Below are positions 37,527 to 49,390 of a stretch of 64,000 bases of DNA, in pieces (the first letter of the stretch is position 1; each line of letters starts with the position of its first letter). This DNA comes from Caldilineaceae bacterium. Its GTDB lineage: Bacteria > Chloroflexota > Anaerolineae > Caldilineales > Caldilineaceae. Made by a program: the position numbers and the translations under genes. The stretch spans positions 1 to 64,000 of the forward strand of contig JAJDTL010000015.1 in NCBI GenBank assembly GCA_022827195.1, written 5' to 3'. The notes beneath the pieces were generated by a model. That model was given only the letters and a program-made list of their open reading frames with translations. It was not told the DNA's origin and did no database searches.

Positions 37527-38732
37527 CTAGCCCAACAGCGACAGCGGCCAGCCGAGCAGGGCGCCGCCGATTACGACCCAGGCCGAGCTGACCCGCCAGC
37601 GCAGCACCGCAGCCGCGGCCAGCAACGCGATGACCGCGGCCGGCCAACCCGTGACAACATCGGCTGTCAGACGGACCAAGACCGCGGCCATCAACCCGAC
37701 CGCGCTGACATTGACCGCGTCCAGGAACGCGGCCATCCAGGCCGAGCGTCGCAGACGCGGCACGATCGGGTTGAGGATGGCGACAAAGACAAAGGACGGC
37801 GCGAAGATCGCAGCCGCGCTGACCGCGGCGCCGGGGACGCCCGCCAGCACATAGCCGATGAACGCGGCGGTCGAGAGCACCGGTCCCGGCGTAAACTGGC
37901 CGATGGCGATGGCATCCAGAAGTTGCTGCTGCGTCAGCCAGCCGTTGGTATGCACCAGCTCATCCTCGAGAAAGGCGACCAGCACGTAGCCGCTGCCGTA
38001 AAGTACGCTGCCGACCTTCAGAAAAAAGAGCCCCAGCGCGCCCAGCGTCAGGCCCGATACCGTCGATGCAGCGACCAGCGCCGTCCACTTCAACGCGGAA
38101 GACGGCGAAATCTCGGCCCAAGGGAGATTGAAGCGGCTGTCCGGCAACGCGAGCAGCGCGGCGGTGGCGCGCAATCCACGCGTCCCGCGCAGGGCAGCCA
38201 TCCCCAGCACGCCGCCCGCGACCAGCGACCAAACAACCGGCGCGCCAAGATAGACGGCAGCTGCGACCGCGATGCCGATGATGCCGAGAACGATGCGCGT
38301 TTGCATGGCCGCTTGCGGCTTCGAAGCGGTCCGGCCCAGCCGCCACAGCGCGCCCAGGATCACGGCCAGCACGGCCGGTTTTATGCCCATCAGCAGGGGC
38401 TGCACGGCCGGCAACATGCCGTACTTCATGTAGACCCAGGCCAGCAGGGTCGAAAGCACGACCGCGGGCAGGACGAATGAGATGCCCGCGGCGAGCAGGC
38501 CCGGCCAGCCTGCCCGCTGGTAGCCGATATGAATCATCATTTCGGTAGAATTGGGGCCGGGAATCAGATTGGTGGCCCCAACCAGGTCGAGGAAGTGGTC
38601 GCGGCTCAGCCATTTGCGCCGCGTCACCGCCTCATCTTCCAGCATGGCAATATGGGCAGCCGGTCCGCCGAATGCGATGACCCCCAACTTGCCGCACAGT
38701 CGAATAACCTCGCCAACGTTTCCCGTCGCCAC
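37527..38732 (-). CDS. chrA: Chromate transporter (two-domain CHR family)
   Basis: 401 residues, about ten to twelve membrane segments. Two homologous halves each carry the CHR motifs: FGGPAAHIAML and NLIPGPNSTEM in the first, VGSVLYGSGYVLVAFLEDELV and GQFTPGPVLSTAAFIGY in the second. Full length for the long-chain CHR family. Exports chromate in studied members. Convergent with the gene before it. Confidence 0.92.
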   Translation of the reverse strand: MATGNVGEVIRLCGKLGVIAFGGPAAHIAMLEDEAVTRRKWLSRDHFLDLVGATNLIPGPNSTEMMIHIGYQRAGWPGLLAAGISFVLPAVVLSTLLAWVYMKYGMLPAVQPLLMGIKPAVLAVILGALWRLGRTASKPQAAMQTRIVLGIIGIAVAAAVYLGAPVVWSLVAGGVLGMAALRGTRGLRATAALLALPDSRFNLPWAEISPSSALKWTALVAASTVSGLTLGALGLFFLKVGSVLYGSGYVLVAFLEDELVHTNGWLTQQQLLDAIAIGQFTPGPVLSTAAFIGYVLAGVPGAAVSAAAIFAPSFVFVAILNPIVPRLRRSAWMAAFLDAVNVSAVGLMAAVLVRLTADVVTGWPAAVIALLAAAAVLRWRVSSAWVVIGGALLGWPLSLLG

Positions 38733-39138
38733 CTTCAGTCTCCGATCACCCTGGTGTGCAGGCCTGGCCGTCGGGCCAGCCGCTGCCTTGCCTGGAACTG
38801 CACGCGCATACGATTCGTTGAGAGTTCATCATCCTCTTGTCGGAATCAGACGGAAATGTACCGGAATGCGCTCTGTCTGTCAACGCATTGTCGCCGCGAG
38901 GCTGGTTTGACAGCTCGCTATCAGGGCTACTTTCAGTCCTGTCACTCCGGCTTCGGCACTCTTTTCAGCAGCTTGCTTCGAAGAGGAAAGTGCGAGCCGG
39001 AAGAGCCCTTCCGGCCCGACCGGCATTGCAGCCGGACATTGACCAATTGTTGGGTTCGCCATATACTCTTACCTTGGACTTATCGTCCGGTGAACTCCAT
39101 TTTTTCCCCTGCTGCGGATGTGAGGCAGCGGCTCAGCC
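38733..39138 (+). other. Divergent intergenic region between chrA and capA
   Basis: About 400 bases with no credible gene; ORFs crossing it have no family features. It contains the capA promoter (39040-39068). Confidence 0.45.
39040..39068 (+). promoter_or_regulatory. Sigma-70-like promoter of the CapA-like gene
   Basis: TTGACC (39040-39045), a 17-base spacer and TATACT (39063-39068), about 70 bases before the ATG at 39139. Confidence 0.65.
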
Positions 39139-40944
39139 ATGTTGAAACGACTTAGCGCTTTCCGGAACCGACTCAAAAGGCACGGGTGGGACCGCCTTGG
39201 GCAGGCGTTCCTCACCGGCGTGCGCCCGGGCCTGCATGCCTCCAGCCGGATGCTCGTCTCGGCGCTGCTTGGCATCGTTGGGGTGGGCGCTGCCGCCTCG
39301 ATCGCGCTCTTTGCCGGCGGGACTGATGGCGGCGGAGAGAGGTATGTTCCGGCCGCGGCGCTATCGCAGCCGCTTGCGGCGCAGGAGAGAGTTCGCGGCG
39401 GCTGGCTGACGCTTGCGCTCGATTCATCTATGCCTGAGCGCTATTTCGACCAATTGCTCTCGCTGGTCGTCGAACTTGACGCGATCGAGGCCGACGGCGT
39501 CCGCAAGACGGTCTATCTGCTCGATCAGCCGCGCAACGCCGACGTGCAAATCCGCCTCGCGCCCGGCGCAGAACAGGCCGAAGGTGTGCTGTATACACGC
39601 TATTTGGCGCCGGTCGCCCCCTTTGCCACGATCCAGGACGATGTTTCGATCGCGGAGCTACGGCTGCGCTGGCAGGGCCGGGGCGGCGGGCCCCTGATCG
39701 TCGAGGCCGATTACATCTCTGAACTGGAGGTCGTCTTCGGCGAAGAGGCCGACGCCTCCGTGCATTTTGCCAGCAGCAGTTCCCTGCCGGATCTGCTCGA
39801 AGCGACGGCCGGCGCGATTGCGATTGTCCCATTTGAAAACCTGACCCCGGTGCTGAAGATCCTGCATCTGAATGGCATCAATATATTGAGCAACTCCTTC
39901 AGCGCAACCGCCTATCCGCTCACGGTTGTCGTAGCTGTGACCGGTTCAGAAAGTGAGACGATTGCGGACGCGATGCGCCCGCACATCACCCAGCCGACGA
40001 ACCGGAGCCATGAAGAGCTGACGACACTGATCATGACCGGTGTGACCGCGATGGCCCGTGTCACTGCGGCACGCATGGACGTAAAGGGCTTCGACTACCC
40101 GGCGTGGGTCATCGCGCCGACGCTGCATGCGGCAGACATCACCCACGTCAGCAATGAAGTGCCCTTCCTGCAGGACTGTGTAGCCGACCCTTCGCTGAAC
40201 AACATGATCCTGTGCAGCGACCCAGAGTATTGGGCCGCGCTGGCAGCGATCGGGACTGATATCGTCGGTCTGAGCGGCAACCACATCAACGATTTCGGGC
40301 GGGACGGCGCGCGCGAGTCGATCGGCTGGTATCGCCAGAACGGGATCCAGATATACGGGGCCGGTCTGAATGAGAAGGAGGCTTGCACGCCGCTGTTGCT
40401 GATCCACAACAGCAACCGTTTTGCCTTCATTGCGGCCCTGGCGCACCATCCCACCTTTGCCCGGGCGACCGCAGACGAGCCGGGGGCCTGCTACTATTTC
40501 GACAACAAAGAGAAGATTTTTTCGACGATCGAATCGCTGCGCAGCCTGGTCGATGTAATTGCGGTCGAACTGCAGTACGAGGAGAGCTACAATCCCGGCC
40601 CGCTGTCACGGCAGGTGCGGGATTTCCGCGAGCTGCGGGCGGCCGGCGCCGACATCGTCACCGGCGTCCAGAGTCACGTGCCGCAGGCGATGGAGCCTTA
40701 TGGATACGCTGGTGAAAAGCCCGGCATCATTGTCTACGGCTTAGGCAATCTGTTTTTCGATCAGATGTGGAGCTGGCAGACGCGCACGTCGCTGATTGCC
40801 CGTCACACGATCCACCGGGGCAGCGTGATCAACACCGAGATTCTGACCACCGTGATTGAGGACTACGCGCAGCCTCGTTGGACGACGGAGTCCGAACGAA
40901 ACGATATTTTGCGGCAGATCTTTGTGGCTGCGCCGGCGCGCTGA
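39139..40944 (+). CDS. CapA-family protein (poly-gamma-glutamate capsule type)
   Basis: 601 residues. One N-terminal membrane anchor (VSALLGIVGVGAAASIALFAGG) near residue 38-60. The N-terminal half (about 75-320) resembles a binding-protein fold. The C-terminal half is the CapA phosphoesterase-like domain (DITHVSNEVPF, LSGNHINDFGRDGARESIGWYRQNGIQIYGAG, GVQSHVPQAMEPYGY, YGLGNLFFDQMW). Probably acts outside the membrane on a cell-surface polymer. No PgsB/C genes nearby. Confidence 0.85.
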   Translation: MLKRLSAFRNRLKRHGWDRLGQAFLTGVRPGLHASSRMLVSALLGIVGVGAAASIALFAGGTDGGGERYVPAAALSQPLAAQERVRGGWLTLALDSSMPERYFDQLLSLVVELDAIEADGVRKTVYLLDQPRNADVQIRLAPGAEQAEGVLYTRYLAPVAPFATIQDDVSIAELRLRWQGRGGGPLIVEADYISELEVVFGEEADASVHFASSSSLPDLLEATAGAIAIVPFENLTPVLKILHLNGINILSNSFSATAYPLTVVVAVTGSESETIADAMRPHITQPTNRSHEELTTLIMTGVTAMARVTAARMDVKGFDYPAWVIAPTLHAADITHVSNEVPFLQDCVADPSLNNMILCSDPEYWAALAAIGTDIVGLSGNHINDFGRDGARESIGWYRQNGIQIYGAGLNEKEACTPLLLIHNSNRFAFIAALAHHPTFARATADEPGACYYFDNKEKIFSTIESLRSLVDVIAVELQYEESYNPGPLSRQVRDFRELRAAGADIVTGVQSHVPQAMEPYGYAGEKPGIIVYGLGNLFFDQMWSWQTRTSLIARHTIHRGSVINTEILTTVIEDYAQPRWTTESERNDILRQIFVAAPAR

Positions 40945-40965
40945 GGATGCCGGCCGGCTGCTGGT

Positions 40966-41526
40966 TCAAGTCGAATCTCGCCCCGTGTATGTGACCCCGC
41001 GAACGCCGTACGCCTCGGCCTTACGCATAAACTCCTTGTACTGCTGACAGATCTTTTGGACGCTCTTCACGGCTATACCGAATAGCGACGCAATCTCTTC
41101 GTAGGTGAGCGGATTGCGCGCACGCACGCCCAACGTGAGGATGGCATCGTCAATGGGGTCGGCCAGCCTGTCGGCGCCATTGACAACCTGTTGTCTGCGG
41201 AAGGAGTCGCGACCGCTGTTCCCGAACGCGGCATCTTCCCACATGCCGCGCGGGCGCACGGCTTGCCTGTCCGACCGCCCCGTGTAGACGAGCCGGGGAC
41301 TGTCTTCCCCTGTCTCCCGCAGGAACACCTCGTAGGGCTGGCAAATCCTGCTGACTTCGTCACTTGCAATGCCGAACAGCGACGCGATTTTCGCGTGCGG
41401 CAGTGGATCGCGCATACGCACGCCGAGTGTCAGAATTGCATCGTCTACGGGATCGGTCAAGCGGACCTCGCCGTGCAAAGTTTTTGCCATGGACAGACTG
41501 TCTGAGCCCACACCGCACCTCCTCAT
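40966..41526 (-). CDS. Uncharacterised protein with two helix-turn-helix-like repeats
   Basis: 186 residues (or 174 if it starts at the Met at 41490). Two copies of a ~50-residue unit are visible: DPVDDAILTLGVRMRDPL...IASLFGIASDEVSRIC and DPIDDAILTLGVRARNPL...IASLFGIAVKSVQKIC. Each looks like a small helix-turn-helix. A basic linker joins them. It might bind DNA with two half-sites. I know no named family. Confidence 0.6.
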   Translation of the reverse strand: MRRCGVGSDSLSMAKTLHGEVRLTDPVDDAILTLGVRMRDPLPHAKIASLFGIASDEVSRICQPYEVFLRETGEDSPRLVYTGRSDRQAVRPRGMWEDAAFGNSGRDSFRRQQVVNGADRLADPIDDAILTLGVRARNPLTYEEIASLFGIAVKSVQKICQQYKEFMRKAEAYGVRGVTYTGRDST

Positions 41527-41694
41527 GGGGAGAGCAGCTCGGCGACCGATTCAACGGCAGCCGGCTCTGCCCCAACTGAGACCGCGGCGCGCTGCCGCGG
41601 CCGACCTGCCTCAATGCAGAGACAGGTCATCCTGTCTGATACGGTCTAAGCGCCGCTTGAAGGGCCCGGCAATCGGCGGCGCGACAGGAGTCTC

Positions 41695-42357
41695 TCAGCC
41701 CGTCGACTTGGCGGCGTAGTTGCGTTTGAGCGTCTGTAGCAGGACGCGGCCCGGCCCGTGCAGATTGGTCATGAACAGCCCTTCGCCGCCGAACAGGACT
41801 CTCCGGAAGCCGCCCACGCCGCGAATGTCATAGTCGACTTCGGCCGAAAAGGCGGCCAGATTTCCTGTGCTCACGAGCATCTCTTCATCCGATGCCATCT
41901 GGCGCTCATAGAAGTCACCGCTGCCATGCACGAGCGCCTTGCCCACGCCGGAGATCGTCTGCAGGAAGAGGCCGGCGCCGCCAAAGAGCGCGGCACCGGC
42001 ACGCCGCGCCACGGTAACCGTGATGCCGACATTCTCGCCCCAGGCAGCCACAAAGGAGCCGCGCGTCGTCGTCACCGCGCCGTCGCCCTCCAGGTCCCAT
42101 ATCTCCAGATGGCCGGGCGCATTGGCCGCCAACATTGCGTGCTGGTCCTCATCCTGGGTCTCCAGGTAAGTGAGGGCGATGCCTTCGCCGGACAGGCTGC
42201 GCCGCAGCGCGCCTCCTGCGCCGCCCGGCACGCGCAAGCTCCACTGCATGCCTGAAGTGTAGGCCATCAACGCCCCTTTGCTGACCCAGGCATACTCGCC
42301 CGGCGCGAAGTCCAGGCGGACAGACTGGGCGATTTCGCCACTGATGCTATACTTCAT
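41695..42357 (-). CDS. AIM24-family protein (TIGR00266)
   Basis: 220 residues from the ATG at 42357 (MKYSISGEIAQSVRLDFAPGEYAWVSKGALMAY). Glycine-rich beta structure with GGAGGALRRSLSGEG, LFGGAGLFLQTISG and LFGGEGLFMTNLHGPG, characteristic of this family, whose bacterial function is not known. The longer ORF start at 42390 adds only a basic stretch. Confidence 0.88.
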   Translation of the reverse strand: MKYSISGEIAQSVRLDFAPGEYAWVSKGALMAYTSGMQWSLRVPGGAGGALRRSLSGEGIALTYLETQDEDQHAMLAANAPGHLEIWDLEGDGAVTTTRGSFVAAWGENVGITVTVARRAGAALFGGAGLFLQTISGVGKALVHGSGDFYERQMASDEEMLVSTGNLAAFSAEVDYDIRGVGGFRRVLFGGEGLFMTNLHGPGRVLLQTLKRNYAAKSTG

Positions 42358-42486
42358 TGCGAACCTCCTACCGCGCCCCTTGCGGTCCAATCCGCCGCCC
42401 AGCTAATCTGGCCGGTGAGCGAAGGCCGGAAACCGGGGCGCAACTCTAAAATCTCCCACTACGGTCCGGTTGAAACTATTCGAACC

Positions 42487-42876
42487 ATGTCGAAACGCAG
42501 AGCGAAAAGGCCGAAAACCGTCCCCGCCCGGAAGGCAGGACCCCGCCTCGTCTACTCGACAGACCCGGACCCTGTTCCTGAAGGGGCGGCGCCGAAAAGT
42601 CCCAGGAATCCGGCTGCGCCCTTTGCCGTACAGGGAACGCAGCCGGTGCTCGTCCGCCTTGAGCGGAAAGGGCGCAAAGGCAAGACGGTATCGATCATCT
42701 CCGGCGTAAAGAGCCCGGATGCCGGCAGACGCGCCCTGGCGAAACACCTGAAGGACAAGCTGGGCTGCGGCGGCGCGGTCAAAGGTGCGGAGATCGAAAT
42801 CCAAGGCGATCAGAGGCAGCGGCTGGTGACGCTGCTGCACGAACTGGGCTACCGCGCAAAATCCAGCGGCCATTGA
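42487..42876 (+). CDS. SUI1/YciH-like translation factor
   Basis: 129 residues from ATG 42487 (MSKRRAKRPKTV). A basic disordered N-terminus, then the SUI1/eIF1 fold (VLVRLERKGRKGKTVSIISG, LGCGGAVKGAEIEIQGDQRQRLVTLLHELGY). YciH/eIF1-like proteins influence start-codon choice. Upstream in-frame ATG (42415) lies outside the homologous region. Confidence 0.88.
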   Translation: MSKRRAKRPKTVPARKAGPRLVYSTDPDPVPEGAAPKSPRNPAAPFAVQGTQPVLVRLERKGRKGKTVSIISGVKSPDAGRRALAKHLKDKLGCGGAVKGAEIEIQGDQRQRLVTLLHELGYRAKSSGH

Positions 42877-42898
42877 CAGCGGCTATTTAGAGCGGCCT

Positions 42899-44155
42899 TC
42901 AGCGCAGGTTGCGGCCGATGCTTGTTCCGCTCTCAACGATGTCGCTGTTGTTGTAGGCATCCGCCCGGCTGAACGGGTGAACCACGACGTTGCGGCCAAG
43001 CCTTGTTTTTGCCGGGACGACACTGCCTTTGCCAACCAGCGTCAGGCCGGTGTTGAGCCGGCCCGACAGGTCGGCGTTGGGACTGTTGTCGTCGGAATGG
43101 CCCACGCGTGCGTCCTGGCAGATTCGTACCTGCCTGTCCACAACGCAGCGCTCGACCACCGCGCCGGGTTCTATGATCGAATCATTGAGGATAACACTGT
43201 CGCGCACGAGCGCGCCCTCTCCCACCTGTACACCGGGGGAAAGAACGCTGTGTTCGACCGCGCCCTCGATCTGGCAGCCGTTCGAGAGGAGCGCCCCGTT
43301 CACGGCCGCGGCCGGCCCGAACTTGACCGGCGCGCGCCGTTCGCTGCGGGTATGCACGATCCACTCGGGTGCGTAGAGATTGAGCGCCGGCTCCTCCGCC
43401 AGCAGACTCATATTGGCGTCCCAGTAGGCCTGCACCGTGCTGGCGTCGGCCCAATAGCCGGGGTAGGTATAGCTGGCGACGTGGCCGCGCGCCACCGGCT
43501 CGGGCAGAACATGCTGACCAATGTCATCGCCGCTGCTGCTGCTCAGGAGTTCGACCAGATAGTCGCGCCGGAAAATGTAGACGCCCATATTGGCCAGGTT
43601 CTGTTGCGTTCGCCGCGGCTTTTCCTGGAACTCGATGACGCGGTTGTCGGCGTCCTGCGAAATTATGCCGAAACGGTGGGTCTCGTGGCGGCCGACGCGT
43701 CGGACGGCGATCGTCACCGGCGCCCCCATTTCGAGGTGATGCGCCAGGAAGGGCCGGTAATCCATCAGATAGATGTGCTTGCCGGAGAGAATCAGCACGC
43801 ACTCCTCTCTCTGCTGGAGCACGTAATCCAGATTCCTGCGAATGGCGTCGGCGGAGCCGCGCTGCCAGTCACCGTAGGGGCCTCCGCGGTAGGGCTGAAG
43901 CAGCCGAACGCCGCCGCTGGAACGGTCAAGGTCCCAGGGCTTGCCGATTCCGATATGATCGTTCAGGCTGCGGGGGCGGTATTGGGTCAGCACGGCGACG
44001 TTGTGAATGCCGCTGTTGACGCAGTTGCTGAGGGAGAAGTCGATCAGACGGAACTTGCCGGCGAATGGAACCGCGGGCTCAGAACGGACCTCGGTCAGGA
44101 CACTGAGGTCAGCATTGTCCGCCCCGGCCATGATCATGGCAAAAGCCCTGGCCAT
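42899..44155 (-). CDS. GlgD-like, catalytically degenerate GlgC paralogue
   Basis: 418 residues. Overall it aligns with the intact GlgC next door ([39 protein letters not shown]...), with a nucleotidyl-transferase domain and a C-terminal left-handed beta helix. The active site is changed: GGAGTRL has become GADNADL, RAKPAVP has become RSEPAVP, and [10 protein letters not shown] has become [10 protein letters not shown], losing the catalytic Asp. It is likely a regulatory subunit of ADP-glucose pyrophosphorylase, as in GlgC/GlgD pairs. Follows glgC by 13 bases. Confidence 0.85.
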   Translation of the reverse strand: MARAFAMIMAGADNADLSVLTEVRSEPAVPFAGKFRLIDFSLSNCVNSGIHNVAVLTQYRPRSLNDHIGIGKPWDLDRSSGGVRLLQPYRGGPYGDWQRGSADAIRRNLDYVLQQREECVLILSGKHIYLMDYRPFLAHHLEMGAPVTIAVRRVGRHETHRFGIISQDADNRVIEFQEKPRRTQQNLANMGVYIFRRDYLVELLSSSSGDDIGQHVLPEPVARGHVASYTYPGYWADASTVQAYWDANMSLLAEEPALNLYAPEWIVHTRSERRAPVKFGPAAAVNGALLSNGCQIEGAVEHSVLSPGVQVGEGALVRDSVILNDSIIEPGAVVERCVVDRQVRICQDARVGHSDDNSPNADLSGRLNTGLTLVGKGSVVPAKTRLGRNVVVHPFSRADAYNNSDIVESGTSIGRNLR

Positions 44156-44168
44156 AGTAAATCGTCCC

Positions 44169-45428
<1,260 letters not shown>

Positions 45429-45639
45429 AGATGTCGTCCGATACAGTAACCGAGCAACACTCCAATCTTCCTGCAGCGTATTTGGAGACATCATATCTGA
45501 AAGGGCATGAATGCCAAACTGCAGCGCCGCCCTTGAGCCGGCGTCAATCCGAATCCCTTCGAGGTACCAAGTTGGACGATAAAGCCGGAATCTCTAAACT
45601 TGCAGCTTGAGCCTTGAGAAGAAACAGCCTAATGCAACA

Positions 45640-47151
45640 GCGTGTGCGCAGGTTTGCTGCTGCACACGTGCACTCCGGCCCGCCTCACTCCTCTTCTATT
45701 TCTGATATTTTGGCTTGAGCTTTCCGGTACCCTTCCCGCCGGACACCAAGAGAACAAAGCAAACAGAGCTGCCGTGGGCAGGCCTCTTCGCCGGCGCGGC
45801 CGCGCTCGCGGCTGCACCTGTCGTCATCTATTTCGCAGTGTACCCCGAACACCTTTTTCTGCGCAGCAGCCAACTCTGGATTTTCGATGCCAGCCGCATT
45901 CAGGGCAGTTCTTTGGTCGCGTGTCTGGAAAATGTATGGGGATATCTGCTGGCCTTTTGCTTGAGGGGCGACCCAAATTGGCGACACAGTTTTCTCGGAA
46001 AACCGCTGCTGAATCTGTGGGAGGCCTGTTTAATCAGGTTCGGAGTTGGCGCGGCAATGTGGCGCTGGAAACGACCCGCCTGTCGCCTGCCTCTTCTCCG
46101 GCTGGTCGTGCAGATTCTACCGGCAACGCCAGCTGTCGAAAGCACGCAGCCTCCCAACACTGTACGCATGATCGGCGCCATGCCGGCTGTCTATCTTCTC
46201 GTGGCCGCCGGCACTTGGGAAGCCTTCCGGCCACTGAAAACGCGCGATCCCGCCCTATCGACTCGCGCGGTCTCAATCAATCCTTCAGAAGGGACCAGTT
46301 CCGCCGTTGCTGTGAGTGCCGTCGGCGGCTGTTTGATTCCAGGGAAAGGTGTGATCACCTATCGCGTCTGTTTCGAGGCGTGGGCGATCGCGCCCGAATT
46401 GCGCAAGGCCTACCAGGTGAAATGGACGGATATGGCCAAGAAACTGAGCGCCTTGCCGTCCGACGTGGATATGGCCTACCTGGTCACTTCAGCCCATTCC
46501 AGCAGACACAATCGTTTCGAATTCCTCTACATCGGCGCGTCACCAGTCCATTTCATCAGCTCAAGGCTCCCATTTGCGCCCCAAAGAATTTGAACGACGG
46601 CGGCAGCCAAAGGGGGACGGTTTCGCATAAGGGTTTTTGACTGGAAGGCCGGCGATTATTTGAATGACTTAAGGGAAGATTTCATTGCACTTCCTCTGAA
46701 CAAGCACGGATGATTCCTGCATAGTGAAGAACACGCTGACTTCCTGGTCCACACATATACAGATATTGCGTTGGACCGCCCGTGGACATACTATGAGTAC
46801 TTGGAACCGTGGTCGGTCGTTTACGATGCCGGCAAGTCGTTGCTGCGAATCGCCCCTGGGGTAGATTTTGACTATTCAGTTTCTCTGCGACTGCACAATG
46901 CTGCAGAGGAAAGAGTTTTCCAGAGAGATGCTCTTCTGATAGACAATCAAAGTGAGCTCTCAAGCCATTGGAAAGAGGGCGTGCCGGTTGTCAATCTCTT
47001 CCTCCTCGAACGGCCAGCAGACCTCCCAACCGGAAAATACGAGTTGAGACTGGTTATTTGCGACTCAGAAACAGGTAAGCCGGCTGCCGAACTTGATGTC
47101 TGGAACACGGAGATTGCGCTGGCTCGCCTGAAAGTGACGAAGATCGAGTGA
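45640..47151 (+). pseudogene. Degraded GT39-like glycosyltransferase copy A
   Basis: Begins inside the family (CAGLLLHTCTPARLTPLLF), lacking the first ~200 residues, then shifts frame into GLFAGAAALAAAPVVIYFA...ENVWGYLLAF (45715-46593). It continues past a frameshift and in-frame stop (about 46700) with HTYTDIALDRPWTYYEYLEPW and ends in the usual C-terminus (DVWNTEIALARLKV). A deletion lies between LLRIAPG and VDFDYSVSLRL. It is most like the intact copy at 49387-51633. Not functional. Confidence 0.85.
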
Positions 47152-47254
47152 CGGGAAACCAAACGCAGGCATTTCCAAACAACGAAGGATAGGGCATCTT
47201 AAGTATGTCATCGGCGCGACACCCGGTCGGCAAGGCCGGTCCGATAAGAGGCGT

Positions 47255-49390
47255 ATGCCACGCATAGGGTTGGTGACTGCAGGGATACTGGTCGCATTGG
47301 CGCTGGTTGTTGCGGCATTGCGCTTCTATCGCCTCAGCGACATCCCCCCAGGCCTTTATCACGATGAAGGCGCACATGGCGTAGATGCCCTGCGTGTGCT
47401 GCAGGGGGAACATGCCGTCTTCTTCCCGGAAAACAGTGGACGCGAAGGACTCATCGTCTATGCTGTTGCCCCGTTTGTCGCCGTTTTGGGGCGGACGATG
47501 CTGGCTCTTCGTCTGCCTGTGGCGCTGGCCAGCGCCGGCACGGTCTTTGCTCTCTTCTGGTTGGGGCAGGTACTCTTTGGAAAGGACGAGGAAAGCGGGC
47601 GGCCCACGCCTTGGCGAGGCCTGTTGATAGGCGGCGCGGCGGCCGGCATGCTCGCCGTCTCCCTCAGCCAGACGATCCTCGGACGCAACGCGTTTCGGAT
47701 CAATCTGCTGCCTCTGACGCTAGCCCTGTGCCTGGCCCTGCTTTGGTCGGGTTGGAGACAGCGGAGCTGGTGGCGCATCGGGCTGGCAGGCGCGCTGGCA
47801 GGGCTCTCTGTCTACACCTATATGCCGGCGCGCATCACGCCAGTCCTGTTCCTCCTTTTTGGTATCACTCTCCTGGCGCCTTTTCGCCCTGGCATCAGCG
47901 TCAGGTTGCGAGCCGAACTGCCGAAAATCGGAATTTTCGCGGGCGCAGCGGCACTGGTGGGCGCACCCATTCTCATCCATTTTGCTCTGCACCCGGACCA
48001 CTTTTTGCTCCGCAGCAGCCAGCTGTGGCTTTTCGATTCTGCCCGCAGCCATGGCGAGCCATGGGGAAAATACCTGCAGAATGTGTGGCTGCACATATTG
48101 GCCATAGGCATTCGCGGCGACTTAAACTGGCGTCACAACTTTCCGGGCCAGCCGCTGCTAAGTCCATGGGAAACACTCTTTTTCCTAGTCGGTGTCGGCG
48201 TGTCCATCTGGCGCTGGCAGCGGCCTGCCAACCGCCTGCTGCTCCTGTGGCTGGTGCTGCTGGCCCTGCCGGCAACGCTCGCATTTGAGGGCGTACCGGC
48301 ATCCAACACGATTCGAATGTTCGGCGCCACAACGGCCATCTATCTGCTTGCAGCCGTCGGCATGTGGGAGACGTTTCTTCTGCTGAAGCGGCGCTGGTCC
48401 AACCTGGCTGTTGGTACAGACCTCTTCTCCGGAAAACATAGCGGCAGAGCCGCCATTGGACTCGCCGCCCTGCTCTGTGGACTGATTCTGGGGCAGAGCG
48501 TGTACACCTACCGCACCTACTTTGAAAAATGGGCGAACGCTCCCGAACTGTATGCGGCCTATCATGTTGAGTGGGGGGAATTGGCCCAGGCGCTGAACGT
48601 ACTTCCATCAGATGAGAGCATGGTCTACCTGGTGCCCCGAGTCGAACCGCGCGGATTCTATAGTTTGGAGTACCTGTATCGCGGCGAGGCTTCAGTCCAA
48701 GTAACGAATCCTCTCCTGCCAAATTTGCCCCAGGAAGTGGAGGCGAATCTGTCGGCAGTCAAAGATCTGTCAACTGCTAAAGTCCTGGACTGGAATGCGT
48801 CGCCGTGGCATGGTGACGAAGAGGAACCAATTGCAATTCTCCTGAGCAGGTATGGGCGTTACGTAGGCAACCAGAACCATGCCGGCCTTCAGATTCTTAC
48901 CTTCTCCGACATAACACTCGACCGGCCCTGGAGATTTTATGAGCGTCTGGAACCTCTTCCCATCGTCTACGATGGCGGTATCACACTGCTGGGGTTCGCC
49001 TTGGGCCAGAGTGAACGGCAACTTCCGGCCGAGGAGATCGTCAACCTTGGAACCGCTCGCTCATTTTGGGCTGTCCTGCAACTAGAGACCGCCCGGGGGC
49101 TGGAAATCGACTATGTGATGTCGCTGCGTCTCCACGATGCCGGAGGGGCAAGGGTCTTCCAGGAAGACAAGATCCTGCTTGACTCCCTTTACACGCATAC
49201 CAGCCGGTGGAAAGCGGAGGAGCCGGTCGAGAATCTTTTCCATCTAAATCTCCCAGCCGACCTAGCTGCCGGAGAGTACGAGTTGAGGCTGGTTATCTAC
49301 GAGTCGGACACGAAAAAGCCTTCCGCCCAACTCGATATCTGGAATACTGAAATCCTTCTGGCGCGCCTGCAGTTGGCGGAAATCCAATGA
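47255..49390 (+). CDS. GT39/PMT-like membrane glycosyltransferase, copy 1
   Basis: 711 residues. GT-C fold with about eleven membrane segments. The first outer loop has the DE motif (GLYHDEGAHGVDALRVLQGEHAVFF; D37-E38) that in PMT/ArnT enzymes contributes catalysis. A soluble C-terminal domain of about 250 residues has the family motifs TDITLDRPW-like, YDGGITLLGFALGQ and PADLAAGEYELRLVIY, ending in DIWNTEILLARLQL. Transfers a sugar from a lipid carrier to an unknown surface acceptor (inference). Its stop overlaps the next start (ATGA). Confidence 0.85.
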   Translation: MPRIGLVTAGILVALALVVAALRFYRLSDIPPGLYHDEGAHGVDALRVLQGEHAVFFPENSGREGLIVYAVAPFVAVLGRTMLALRLPVALASAGTVFALFWLGQVLFGKDEESGRPTPWRGLLIGGAAAGMLAVSLSQTILGRNAFRINLLPLTLALCLALLWSGWRQRSWWRIGLAGALAGLSVYTYMPARITPVLFLLFGITLLAPFRPGISVRLRAELPKIGIFAGAAALVGAPILIHFALHPDHFLLRSSQLWLFDSARSHGEPWGKYLQNVWLHILAIGIRGDLNWRHNFPGQPLLSPWETLFFLVGVGVSIWRWQRPANRLLLLWLVLLALPATLAFEGVPASNTIRMFGATTAIYLLAAVGMWETFLLLKRRWSNLAVGTDLFSGKHSGRAAIGLAALLCGLILGQSVYTYRTYFEKWANAPELYAAYHVEWGELAQALNVLPSDESMVYLVPRVEPRGFYSLEYLYRGEASVQVTNPLLPNLPQEVEANLSAVKDLSTAKVLDWNASPWHGDEEEPIAILLSRYGRYVGNQNHAGLQILTFSDITLDRPWRFYERLEPLPIVYDGGITLLGFALGQSERQLPAEEIVNLGTARSFWAVLQLETARGLEIDYVMSLRLHDAGGARVFQEDKILLDSLYTHTSRWKAEEPVENLFHLNLPADLAAGEYELRLVIYESDTKKPSAQLDIWNTEILLARLQLAEIQ

